64,000 nt of DNA from the NCBI RefSeq assembly GCF_001562115.1, contig NZ_CP013926.1:1116001-1180000 (forward strand), read 5' to 3'. The notes below the pieces were generated by a model. The model did not search any database. It was not told where the DNA came from and saw nothing but the letters and a program-made list of their open reading frames with translations. The stretch's first letter is position 1. Each line of letters begins with the position of its first letter. The DNA comes from Alteromonas stellipolaris (GTDB lineage Bacteria > Pseudomonadota > Gammaproteobacteria > Enterobacterales > Alteromonadaceae). Position numbers and translations under genes: made by a program. Shown piece after piece: positions 26,807 to 34,109 of this stretch.

Positions 26807-28876
26807 ATGAAAAAGCTATTATACGGTGCAATAATTATTAGCGGCCTAATTTCGATAGTCGCTTGTACAAATCAGACATTACAGTCCAAAAGCGCAAAAG
26901 TACTCTCAACTGAACTCAAAGCAGTTTCACCTTCACTAATTTCACGGCAAGTTTTGCTTGGAAACCCAAGTCGCTATCAGGGCAGAATTAGCCCAGATGG
27001 TAATAAAATGAGTTTCAGAGCGCCGGTCGAAGGCGTAATGAATCTTTGGGTGGCCGAACTCGGGGATATCGCTAACGCCAAGCCGATGACCCAAGATACA
27101 GGGCGCGGAATTCCCACTCATTTTTGGTCATTAGACAGTCGACAGATTTTTTTCACTCAAGACAAAAATGGTGATGAAAACTGGCATCTCTATCGAATTG
27201 ATATTGATAGTGGCGAGATAGCAGATTTAACGCCCTATGATGGGGTACAAGCCGCCCAGATGAAACAAAGCGAACATCATCCGGGTGTAGTCATAGTAGG
27301 AATGAACGATCGCGATCCTAAGTGGCATGATATCTACAGCGTAAATGTGGCAACAGGTGAGCGTACGTTACTTGAGCAGAATGATGGCTATGGGTATTAC
27401 GAACTAGACAATGACTTGACGATACGCCTTGCGGTAAAGTCCGCTGCAGATGGCTCAAATCAAGTGTTTAGCAGATCGAATAACAAATGGAACCTGTGGT
27501 TTAGTATTCCATTTTCAGATGTACAAACCACCACTATTCTTGGCTTTGATAATGAAAATCGCGGCATATATATGCTCGATACCCGAGAGCGTAATACCGC
27601 AGCTCTTGTGTATCTCCCAATAGGGCAAGATACGGTTGAAGTTATCGCCAGCGACGAAAAAGTAGATGTGTCTAATGTGTTATTTTCTCCTCGGGACCAT
27701 CGACCTCTAGCGTATGCGTTAAATTACATTCGTCCTGTCTGGTACGCTATTGACGATACGTTTACCAAAAAGATCAGTCAATTAAACAGCCAACTTAGTG
27801 GTGGTTCCCAAGTGTTGGCACAAACATTAGATAACTCCCTCTGGACCGTATTTACCGATAACAGCAACCAGTCACCCGTCTACAAAGTATTTAACACCAT
27901 AGAGGGCACATTAAACGATTTATTTATCACTCAACCAGAAATCGACACTCTTCCATTATCAACTATGCACGGCGTCGTTATCCCTTCTCGGGACAACTTA
28001 GACTTAGTGAGCTATTTGTCGTTGCCTTTGACTTCTGACCCAAATCAAGACGGTATAGCTGAACATGCTTCTCCAATGGTATTACTGGTCCATGGGGGTC
28101 CTTGGGCTCGGGATGAATTTGGTTTTGGTGCTATGCCCCAATGGTTAACCAATCGTGGCTATAGCGTTTTACAAGTTAACTTTCGCGGCTCGACAGGGTT
28201 CGGTAAAGACTTTTTAAATGCTGGGAATAAAGAATGGGCCGGCGCAATGCATGATGACTTAATCGATGCAAAAAATTGGGCGGTTTCCCGCGGTATAACA
28301 ACAACAGATGAAGTGGCTATTATGGGAGGAAGTTATGGTGGCTATGCCACATTGACCGGCCTGACATTTACGCCTGACGCCTTTAAATGCGGAGTAGATA
28401 TTGTTGGCCCGTCCAACTTAGAGACCTTACTTAATTCTATTCCCCCTTACTGGGAGAGTTTTCGCCAAATATTTTACCAGGCCATTGGCGATCCTAACAC
28501 TGAAGAAGGTTTAGCCCTGTTAAAGTCACGTTCCCCCATCACTCATGTAGACAAAATCGTCAAACCCTTGCTTATAGGGCAAGGTGCAAACGACCCAAGG
28601 GTGAAACAAGCAGAATCTGACCAAATTGTAGATGCAATGAAAGAGCGCGATATTCCAGTCACTTATGTACTCTACCCTGATGAGGGACATGGTTTTAATA
28701 AGCCGGAAAATAACCTTTCATTTTTTGCCGTTACTGAAGCCTTTTTGGGCGCTTGTTTGGGAGGCAGGATAGAGCCCATAGGCGATGATTTCAGTAACTC
28801 AAGCATAGAAGTCATTCATGGTGCTGACTTCATACCCGGTTTAGCTGAGCATTTATCCACAATAAATAACGACTAA
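26807..28876 (+). CDS. S9-family prolyl oligopeptidase-like peptidase, predicted lipoprotein
   Basis: 689 aa. A lipoprotein signal ends with IVAC, lipidated Cys20. Residues about 45-400 form the beta-propeller part (DGNKMSFRAP, DKNGDENWHLYRID and similar WD-like repeats). The C-terminal alpha/beta-hydrolase domain has the nucleophile Ser509 in GGSYGGY, Asp596 in GANDPRV and His628 in DEGHGF, a complete triad in the right order. S9 members of this type are aminopeptidase/dipeptidyl-peptidase-like enzymes cutting short peptides; a surface or periplasmic location is inferred from the lipobox. AAGGGAACTCC precedes the ATG. It ends in a strong terminator. Confidence 0.88.
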   Translation: MKKLLYGAIIISGLISIVACTNQTLQSKSAKVLSTELKAVSPSLISRQVLLGNPSRYQGRISPDGNKMSFRAPVEGVMNLWVAELGDIANAKPMTQDTGRGIPTHFWSLDSRQIFFTQDKNGDENWHLYRIDIDSGEIADLTPYDGVQAAQMKQSEHHPGVVIVGMNDRDPKWHDIYSVNVATGERTLLEQNDGYGYYELDNDLTIRLAVKSAADGSNQVFSRSNNKWNLWFSIPFSDVQTTTILGFDNENRGIYMLDTRERNTAALVYLPIGQDTVEVIASDEKVDVSNVLFSPRDHRPLAYALNYIRPVWYAIDDTFTKKISQLNSQLSGGSQVLAQTLDNSLWTVFTDNSNQSPVYKVFNTIEGTLNDLFITQPEIDTLPLSTMHGVVIPSRDNLDLVSYLSLPLTSDPNQDGIAEHASPMVLLVHGGPWARDEFGFGAMPQWLTNRGYSVLQVNFRGSTGFGKDFLNAGNKEWAGAMHDDLIDAKNWAVSRGITTTDEVAIMGGSYGGYATLTGLTFTPDAFKCGVDIVGPSNLETLLNSIPPYWESFRQIFYQAIGDPNTEEGLALLKSRSPITHVDKIVKPLLIGQGANDPRVKQAESDQIVDAMKERDIPVTYVLYPDEGHGFNKPENNLSFFAVTEAFLGACLGGRIEPIGDDFSNSSIEVIHGADFIPGLAEHLSTINND

Positions 28877-28886
28877 GCCTTTCCAC

Positions 28887-28914
28887 AAAAGAGGAGTCTT
28901 CGCTCCTCTTTTCA
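28887..28914 (+). terminator. Rho-independent terminator of S9 peptidase gene
   Basis: AAAAGAGGAG (28887-28896), loop TCTTCG, CTCCTCTTTT (28903-28912), immediately followed by TC. It starts 10 bases past the stop. Confidence 0.9.
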
Positions 28915-29077
28915 TGAGCGCTTAATTTTACGTGCAAACTAACTAAGCTCAATACTAAAGTGAGCCATGACTTTCTCATGTTGATGTAAATTTGTGCAAT
29001 TCTTCTCTTGAACGAGATTCTCGTTTCGAATGACAGACGCCACAAAATTCGCAATTGGTCATAATGACGACAAGCTT

Positions 29078-29095
29078 TGTACGACATTTCCTACA
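29078..29095. promoter_or_regulatory. Candidate UvrY/GacA binding site
   Basis: TGTACG-N6-CCTACA matches 10 of the 12 specified bases of the TGTAAG-N6-CTTACA consensus. It is about 140 bases before the first GGA of the CsrB-like RNA; the E. coli csrB gene also has a far-upstream UvrY site. Its right half is shared with the 12-bp stem 29084-29111. Confidence 0.4.
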
Positions 29096-29122
29096 AAAGT
29101 GTAGGAAATGTGGGTTTTTTTT
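29084..29122 (+). other. 12-bp perfect hairpin followed by GGG and T8
   Basis: ACATTTCCTACA (29084-29095), loop AAAG, TGTAGGAAATGT (29100-29111), then GGGTTTTTTTT. It resembles a terminator but three G separate the stem from the T-tract, so a DNA operator or both roles are possible. Confidence 0.5.
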
Positions 29123-29135
29123 CGTGGTTTATATC

Positions 29136-29149
29136 TAGACTAAAGTCTA
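29136..29149. repeat. 14-base palindrome TAGACTAAAGTCTA, first copy
   Basis: TAGACT and AGTCTA arms around AA. An identical copy is at 58038-58051, spanning the tilS stop codon. Confidence 0.6.
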
Positions 29150-29229
29150 ATGCCATTGATTGTTATGGCTTTTTTATTTTTAGATCATATTAACTCCTTA
29201 TTTTCTCCTTAATTTATTGTAATTCTGAC

Positions 29230-29906
29230 TAGCGGGAATTCTTGGTAGGGATATTATTAATGGCGTCACAGGGAAACACGATGAGTCAGGATGATTTTAA
29301 GGACAACCTTGGACAACTTAAGGAAGAGAATCCCTTAACAGGAGTGAGGGGAGAGGGAAAAGCAGGAAGCATCACAGGGATGATTAGCGCACCGGACGTG
29401 CTCAAATGGAATTATCAAAGGGACCAGCAAGGAAAGCGTAAGCGATAAGGAATCGCAACAGGAAGTAGAAAGGATTTGGCGAAGGATCGTCATAAAAAGG
29501 AAAGATATAGGATATATCGTAAAGGAAAGCTTGGAAGGCTTAAGCAGGGATAGTTTGCGCAGGATGCGTAAAAGCAAGGCAGCTCAGGAACGAACGGACC
29601 GCTTATGGATTGAGCAAGTTGCACAGGATGTGTGATGTAGAAAGGATGAAAGGATAGGAACACCAGCTTTTGCTGGCAAGGAACAGCCTTAGGATGAGGC
29701 CCCCACGTGTAGGATAGGTGGGATGTTAAGGATAAATGGAAAGGGACTTACGCAAGGATGGGTAACTCGCACTGGAACACGCGAGAGAAGATGGAAAGGG
29801 GCGTATATGGATTTTAATCGGGAAGATTTTAGTCGCAAAGGAACGCAGAGAGGGAAACTCAAAATTCCAGGAAAAGGGGTAGCAGAGAGGCTACCCCTTT
29901 TTTTTT
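29230..29906 (+). ncRNA. csrB: Very large CsrB-type CsrA-sequestering RNA
   Basis: About 670 bases with 48 GGA triplets between 29235 and 29872, mostly as AGGA, AGGGA or AGGAU, spaced about 13 bases apart and often in small hairpin loops (for example CCAGC/GCTGG at 29663-29676). It ends in a strong terminator. CsrB-type RNAs bind many CsrA dimers through such GGA loops and so release CsrA-repressed mRNAs. E. coli CsrB is 369 nt with 22 GGA motifs, so this one is nearly twice the size. E. coli csrB lies between syd and yqcC; here the element is also between syd and yqcC, with accessory genes inserted. The exact 5' end is not resolved. A 68-codon frame at 29242-29448 and other frames inside are judged chance. 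Confidence 0.85.
29872..29906 (+). terminator. Rho-independent terminator of the CsrB-like RNA
   Basis: AAAA then GGGGTAGC (29876-29883), loop AGAGAG, GCTACCCC (29890-29897), then nine T. CsrB and CsrC RNAs end in the same style. Confidence 0.95.
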
Positions 29907-29932
29907 GCGTGATTTTTAGCATTACCACTAAA

Positions 29933-29960
29933 AACGTTAATTTTACTAGATGTTAACGTT
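29933..29960. repeat. 8-bp inverted repeat AACGTTAA/TTAACGTT
   Basis: Arms at 29933-29940 and 29953-29960 around 12 bases, between the CsrB-like RNA and the convergent DUF3301 gene. Role unknown. Confidence 0.35.
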
Positions 29961-30038
29961 ACTAGACATCCACTGCTATACGGCACCGTTATCGTGTTTA
30001 CGACTATTTTTATAGCGGGTGGCACAAGCCTGACAAAC

Positions 30039-30344
30039 TTAATTTACCCTATGCGGTGGTAAAGTAGTTCTAATAATATGTTTACCTACCAATTCAACTT
30101 CTCCGCTGTATCTGTCTTCTCCATTGCCTGAAAACTCAAACACAAAAATGTTATGCCAATCGGGCTTGCTGTAGTTGAAGGTAATGCGGGTTTTGGCTCT
30201 GGCGATACTGAGCAGTTGCAGTTGATTGTTTTTACAATACTGGCGCAAGTAACTATCGGTAAATTCAGAAATACTTCGTATGCGCCAAAACTGAAAGGCG
30301 ACAAAGCCCAAGCCTAACCATAACGTTAATTCAAGAAGCGTCAT
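30039..30344 (-). CDS. DUF3301 family protein
   Basis: 101 aa. One N-terminal membrane segment (LELTLWLGLGFVAFQFW) followed by a small soluble domain with YCKNNQLQLLSIARAKTRIT and VFEFSGNGEDRYSGEVEL, the pattern of DUF3301. Function unknown. It follows the DUF3549 gene by three bases, an association common in Alteromonadales and Vibrionales near yqcC-truC. Confidence 0.82.
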   Translation of the reverse strand: MTLLELTLWLGLGFVAFQFWRIRSISEFTDSYLRQYCKNNQLQLLSIARAKTRITFNYSKPDWHNIFVFEFSGNGEDRYSGEVELVGKHIIRTTLPPHRVN

Positions 30345-30347
30345 TCA

Positions 30348-31394
30348 TTATCCCTTGGTTTGCGAGAACAAAGTACCAATTGCGCTGGCAAGTAAGTGAC
30401 TGCGTTCTGGGGTTCTTAGTATGCCTAGCACTAATTCACGTAACTGGGGTACTTGAACAAGATCTGAGAAGAAGCCGCGGAATACTTCGCCATTGTAGTT
30501 TTCTTTGCTATCAACCTCGGCAACCGCTTCGAAAAATAGTAGCAATAATTTCTCGTCCATTTGTTGAAAATGGCGTGCGGCAATAACACTTAATATATCT
30601 AAGCGATTCAATTTCTTAGCTTCAAAGTGCGAAACTAATTGCGTATAGATAGTGTCGTTTTTGGTTTCACAAGATAAACCACGTAGCGCGGCCAAACTTA
30701 TTTCATTGCCGTCTAACACCGAAAGCATGCATTGGTTAAGTGGCTCAGATACGGTGGCAACTTCGGCCATTTCCATAAAAGCCCGTTGAAACGGTTCAGC
30801 AAAAAGCGAAAAGTTACTGAGCACGCGGTCTTGCACTTCTTGCCCATTTTCCATGGTATCTAGCCGGGTAACTACATCCGCAATCCCTTGTAAGGGAATA
30901 TTTTGCCAGTCAGCCACCTGAGGCGCTTTTACATAGGCAATAACGTGTTGTGCGCTGGCGCTAATAGGCTGGTTTAGCCTTGCACGAACCAGTGCATTAA
31001 ATTGCGCAAGTAATGACTGCGCAGGCACAAAGGAATAGGGATTATCTGGCAATGTGTTGGCCGCTTCTGATTCGTCAGAAATTGATTGGCCTAGTGCATC
31101 AACGATAATTTGAAGGAAATGGTTTCGTGTAGCTGCAACAACCAACCCTTGCTCGTCCAGTGGCAATTTAATAAACCAAATATAGTGCTGGTTTGAGCTG
31201 TTCTTATTCCAAAAAACGATGCCGAACCACGCATGTTGCTGGCGAGGGAAGGGCGCAACGGTTGAGCCATTCTCAATATCCAAAAACGCCTGATTGTCCA
31301 TTGCAGTGAGTCTTCGACCCATATCAAAAACAATATATTCTGTACCTGCATGCAATAAAAATTCGCTGATAGAGTTAATACTGTTTGCGTTCAT
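30348..31394 (-). CDS. DUF3549 family protein
   Basis: About 348 aa from the ATG at 31394 (a GTG five codons upstream is also open). Soluble and helical, with the family start ISEFLLHAGTEYIVFDMGRR and QQHAWFGIVFWNK near residue 52. The C-terminal half is a helical repeat-like region. Function unknown. It is divergent from yqcC over about 160 bases and forms an operon with the DUF3301 gene. Confidence 0.8.
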   Translation of the reverse strand: MNANSINSISEFLLHAGTEYIVFDMGRRLTAMDNQAFLDIENGSTVAPFPRQQHAWFGIVFWNKNSSNQHYIWFIKLPLDEQGLVVAATRNHFLQIIVDALGQSISDESEAANTLPDNPYSFVPAQSLLAQFNALVRARLNQPISASAQHVIAYVKAPQVADWQNIPLQGIADVVTRLDTMENGQEVQDRVLSNFSLFAEPFQRAFMEMAEVATVSEPLNQCMLSVLDGNEISLAALRGLSCETKNDTIYTQLVSHFEAKKLNRLDILSVIAARHFQQMDEKLLLLFFEAVAEVDSKENYNGEVFRGFFSDLVQVPQLRELVLGILRTPERSHLLASAIGTLFSQTKG

Positions 31395-31556
31395 TTCAGG
31401 CGTTCTCACTTCATAAAACTGATTTTAGGGCGCAAAGTTTAGCATATATTACCCGCCGACTGGCAAAGGCATTGTTCTTTTAAAGGCGCGAGCGGAATGC
31501 ATGCTGCCTCTGGTATACTGCCGCTCTGATTTACATGGCAAGCCGTTAACCCTGTT

Positions 31557-31880
31557 ATGACTATGAAGCTGATAGAAGAATTCGAGCATCATTTAAATGC
31601 GCTAGAAGCAGCGCTGCGCCAAACACAACGTTGGCCGAGCAAAGCACCTAGCGAAGCGCAATTAGCCAGTACTGCGCCTTTTGCTATTGATACCTTGTCT
31701 TTTTTCGAGTGGCTGGCCTATGTCTTTGTGCCTAAATGCCATCAGCTAATAGCAGTAGGCCAGTTACCAGGGAAGATGGCAATTTCGCCTGCAGCGCACA
31801 TGTATGCACCAGACTGTCCCGAATCTATCCTAGTTCAGTTGCTTGCACTTGATAAACTGACCGAACGCAATAAGAAGTAA
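31557..31880 (+). CDS. yqcC: YqcC family protein (DUF446)
   Basis: 107 aa, usual for the family. A small soluble helical protein with IEEFEHHLNALEAALRQTQRW at the start and LSFFEWLAYVFVPKCHQLIA, the DUF446 core. Function unknown. truC starts three bases after its stop, and yqcA follows, repeating the E. coli yqcC-truC-yqcA order. Confidence 0.9.
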   Translation: MTMKLIEEFEHHLNALEAALRQTQRWPSKAPSEAQLASTAPFAIDTLSFFEWLAYVFVPKCHQLIAVGQLPGKMAISPAAHMYAPDCPESILVQLLALDKLTERNKK

Positions 31881-31883
31881 ATT

Positions 31884-32681
31884 ATGCCTGAAGAATTTCC
31901 ATTTACCCAATGTGAAACCCCAAGTGAAAATGCTGGCAGTACGAGTGAGCAGTCATACCCACCACTCAATATTTTATATCAAGATGAGCATATCGTGGCC
32001 ATCGATAAACCGCCTGGCTTATTAGTACACCGAAGTCCTATCGATAGGCATGAAACGCGTTTTGCGGTGCAGACCTTAAGGGATCAGCTTAACAAGCATG
32101 TATTCCCCGCTCACCGATTAGACAGACCTACATCTGGTGTACTCTTATTTAGCTTCGACAGTAAAACGGCAGCGCAGCTTGGCCAGCAGTTGATGAATAA
32201 GCAGGTACAAAAACAGTATCACGCTATTGTGCGTGGCTACGTAAAACACTCAGGGCTTATCGATTATGCGCTCAAATATCGCTACGATAAAATTGCCGAT
32301 AAACATAAGCGCCCGCAACAGGCACCGCAACAAGCTACAACGGTATATGAAAGTTTAGCGAACTATGAGCTACCTTTCGCCGTAGGTAAATATGAAACCG
32401 CCCGCTATTCGTTGGTAAAGCTTTTGCCGTCCACAGGCCGTAAACATCAATTGCGGCGCCATATGGTGCATATTAGGCACCCAATATTAGGTGATACCAC
32501 CCACGGGGACGGAAAACAGAACAAATTTTTGCAAACACACTTTAGTTTTCAAAATTTGGCCTTAAGTTGTACGCAGATGGGTTTTTATCACCCGATAACC
32601 GGAAAGTGGCTATCGGTGTCTGTTAGAATGCATTCGGAAATGCAACGAGTGTTAAATGCGTGGCAAGAATATCAGGTTTAA
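31884..32681 (+). CDS. truC: tRNA pseudouridine(65) synthase
   Basis: 265 aa, E. coli TruC is 260. It isomerises U65 in the T-stem of some tRNAs, in the cytosol. The RluA-type core has the catalytic aspartate in HRLDRPTSG (Asp80), ILYQDEHIVAIDKPPGLLVH before it and TGRKHQLRRHMVHIRHPILGD after it. The N-terminal 25 residues are a low-complexity extension. The start is three bases after yqcC. Confidence 0.93.
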   Translation: MPEEFPFTQCETPSENAGSTSEQSYPPLNILYQDEHIVAIDKPPGLLVHRSPIDRHETRFAVQTLRDQLNKHVFPAHRLDRPTSGVLLFSFDSKTAAQLGQQLMNKQVQKQYHAIVRGYVKHSGLIDYALKYRYDKIADKHKRPQQAPQQATTVYESLANYELPFAVGKYETARYSLVKLLPSTGRKHQLRRHMVHIRHPILGDTTHGDGKQNKFLQTHFSFQNLALSCTQMGFYHPITGKWLSVSVRMHSEMQRVLNAWQEYQV

Positions 32682-32750
32682 GGTTTGGGCCATGAAAGTG
32701 TGCTGCCTAACCGGGAAACCCATACGATTTGAAAAGATGATGAGGAAGTA

Positions 32751-33200
32751 ATGGCAACATTAAAAATTTTTGCAGGTACCGTGTATGGTAATGCGCAACA
32801 TGTAGCAGAGCAGGTTGAAGAAAATCTTGCAGAGCAAGGCGTAGATTGCGAGCTTGAGAGCGATCCTTCAGTAAGTGACTTTACCGATGCTGACGCTATC
32901 TTAATGATTACTTCTACGACTGGCCAAGGCGATGTTCCACCAAACTTGGAGTTTGTCTTCTCTGATTTGAAAGATGAGTTTCCATTGCTAAATGACAAAC
33001 CTTTTGCTGTTGCTGCGCTAGGTGACAGTAGTTATGGGGAAAGCTTTTGTGGTGCAGGTCGTCAATTCAACGAGTTGTTGTTAGAGCTGCAAGGCAAAGC
33101 GGTAGCCGATATGCTAGAAGTGGATGCCCTTGAAACCCTTGAACCTGAAGCCATGGTTATTGAGTGGGTAAACAGTATTAAAGCGCAGTTAGGCGTGTAA
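32751..33200 (+). CDS. yqcA: Flavodoxin-like protein YqcA
   Basis: 149 aa, equal to E. coli YqcA. A short-chain flavodoxin binding FMN; electron partner unknown. The phosphate loop is GTVYGNAQHVAE near residues 8-19; STTGQGDVPPN and the FMN-isoalloxazine loop ALGDSSYGESFCGAGRQF follow. GAGGAAG precedes the ATG. Last gene of the yqcC-truC-yqcA set. Confidence 0.93.
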   Translation: MATLKIFAGTVYGNAQHVAEQVEENLAEQGVDCELESDPSVSDFTDADAILMITSTTGQGDVPPNLEFVFSDLKDEFPLLNDKPFAVAALGDSSYGESFCGAGRQFNELLLELQGKAVADMLEVDALETLEPEAMVIEWVNSIKAQLGV

Positions 33201-33226
33201 CGCGTTTCGAATCAAATCTCGAAAAC

Positions 33227-33253
33227 AAAAAAGGGCGCTAAGCGCCCTTTTTT
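33227..33253. terminator. Bidirectional terminator between yqcA and dapD
   Basis: AAAAAAGGGCGCT and AGCGCCCTTTTTT form a 13-bp stem around a single A. It is between convergent genes and has runs on both sides. Confidence 0.92.
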
Positions 33254-33284
33254 AATGCAAAACTTTTAATACGCAAATGCAGAC

Positions 33285-34109
33285 TTATTCAACACCACGT
33301 AGTAGGGCATTAATACCTACTTTAGCACGGGTTTTAGCGTCTACTTTCTTCACGATAATGGCAGCGTATAGGCTGTATTTACCGTCTGGGCTTGGCATGT
33401 TACCAGAAACCACAACTGAACCCGCAGGTACGCGGCCATAGTGTACTTCGCCGGTTTCACGGTCATATATACGGGTGCTTTGGCTAATATAAACGCCCAT
33501 TGAAATAACTGCGCCTTCTTCAACAATAACACCTTCAACAATTTCAGAGCGTGCGCCAATAAAGCAGTTATCTTCAATGATAGTAGGGTTCGCTTGAAGT
33601 GGCTCTAAAACACCACCAATGCCTACGCCGCCAGATAAGTGAACGTTCTTACCGATTTGTGCACAAGAACCAACCGTTGCCCATGTATCTACCATGGTGC
33701 CTTCATCAACAAATGCACCAATGTTTACGTACGAAGGCATAACAACCGCATTTTTACCAACGAAGGTACCTGTGCGGACTGCAGCAGGAGGCACAATACG
33801 CGCGCCATCATTAGCAAATTGTTCAGCAGTATAGTTGCTGTATTTCAAAGGCACTTTGTCGTAGTAACGGCTTTCAGCGCCTTCAATAACGTCGTTGTTG
33901 TGGAGGCGGAAGAAAAGCAAAACGGCTTTCTTTAACCACTGATGAACAACCCATTCGCCCGCGATTTTTTCAGCTACACGCGCTTTACCGCTATTAAGCA
34001 AAGCAATAGCATCGGCAACGGCTTGTTTCACTTCTGCTGGGGCAGAAGATGGGCTAATGTTGTCGCGGTTTTCGAAGGCGTCTTCAATAATGGCTTTCAA
34101 TTCATTCAT
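33285..34109 (-). CDS. dapD: 2,3,4,5-tetrahydropyridine-2,6-dicarboxylate N-succinyltransferase
   Basis: 274 aa, as in E. coli. It uses succinyl-CoA to succinylate tetrahydrodipicolinate in the lysine/diaminopimelate pathway. The left-handed beta-helix of hexapeptide repeats is visible from about residue 105 ([20 protein letters not shown], then [20 protein letters not shown]). The ATG overlaps the glnD stop as ATGA, so translation is coupled to glnD. Confidence 0.97.
   Translation of the reverse strand: MNELKAIIEDAFENRDNISPSSAPAEVKQAVADAIALLNSGKARVAEKIAGEWVVHQWLKKAVLLFFRLHNNDVIEGAESRYYDKVPLKYSNYTAEQFANDGARIVPPAAVRTGTFVGKNAVVMPSYVNIGAFVDEGTMVDTWATVGSCAQIGKNVHLSGGVGIGGVLEPLQANPTIIEDNCFIGARSEIVEGVIVEEGAVISMGVYISQSTRIYDRETGEVHYGRVPAGSVVVSGNMPSPDGKYSLYAAIIVKKVDAKTRAKVGINALLRGVE

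Larger units (their letters stand above)
28915..29229. other. Upstream region of the CsrB-like RNA
   Basis: No gene is convincing here. It contains an AACGAG/CTCGTT hairpin (29011-29025), a GacA/UvrY-box-like word (29078-29095), a 12-bp stem (29084-29111) followed by GGG and eight T, and the palindrome TAGACTAAAGTCTA (29136-29149). It then becomes very AT-rich to 29230, as a promoter region would. Confidence 0.5.

Noticed and set aside
28830..29087. 85-codon minus-strand frame in the region upstream of the CsrB-like RNA
   Set aside because: It overlaps the S9 peptidase end and its terminator, has no domain pattern and no ribosome binding site.
29242..29448. 68-codon plus-strand frame starting MVGILLMASQG
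   Set aside because: It lies inside the GGA-repeat RNA; its Gly/Lys/Arg/Glu-rich composition is what repeated AGGA words give by chance, and the RNA reading explains the terminator.
29723..29956. 77-codon plus-strand frame running through the csrB terminator
   Set aside because: Coding through a strong terminator and beyond is unlikely; composition again reflects GGA repeats.
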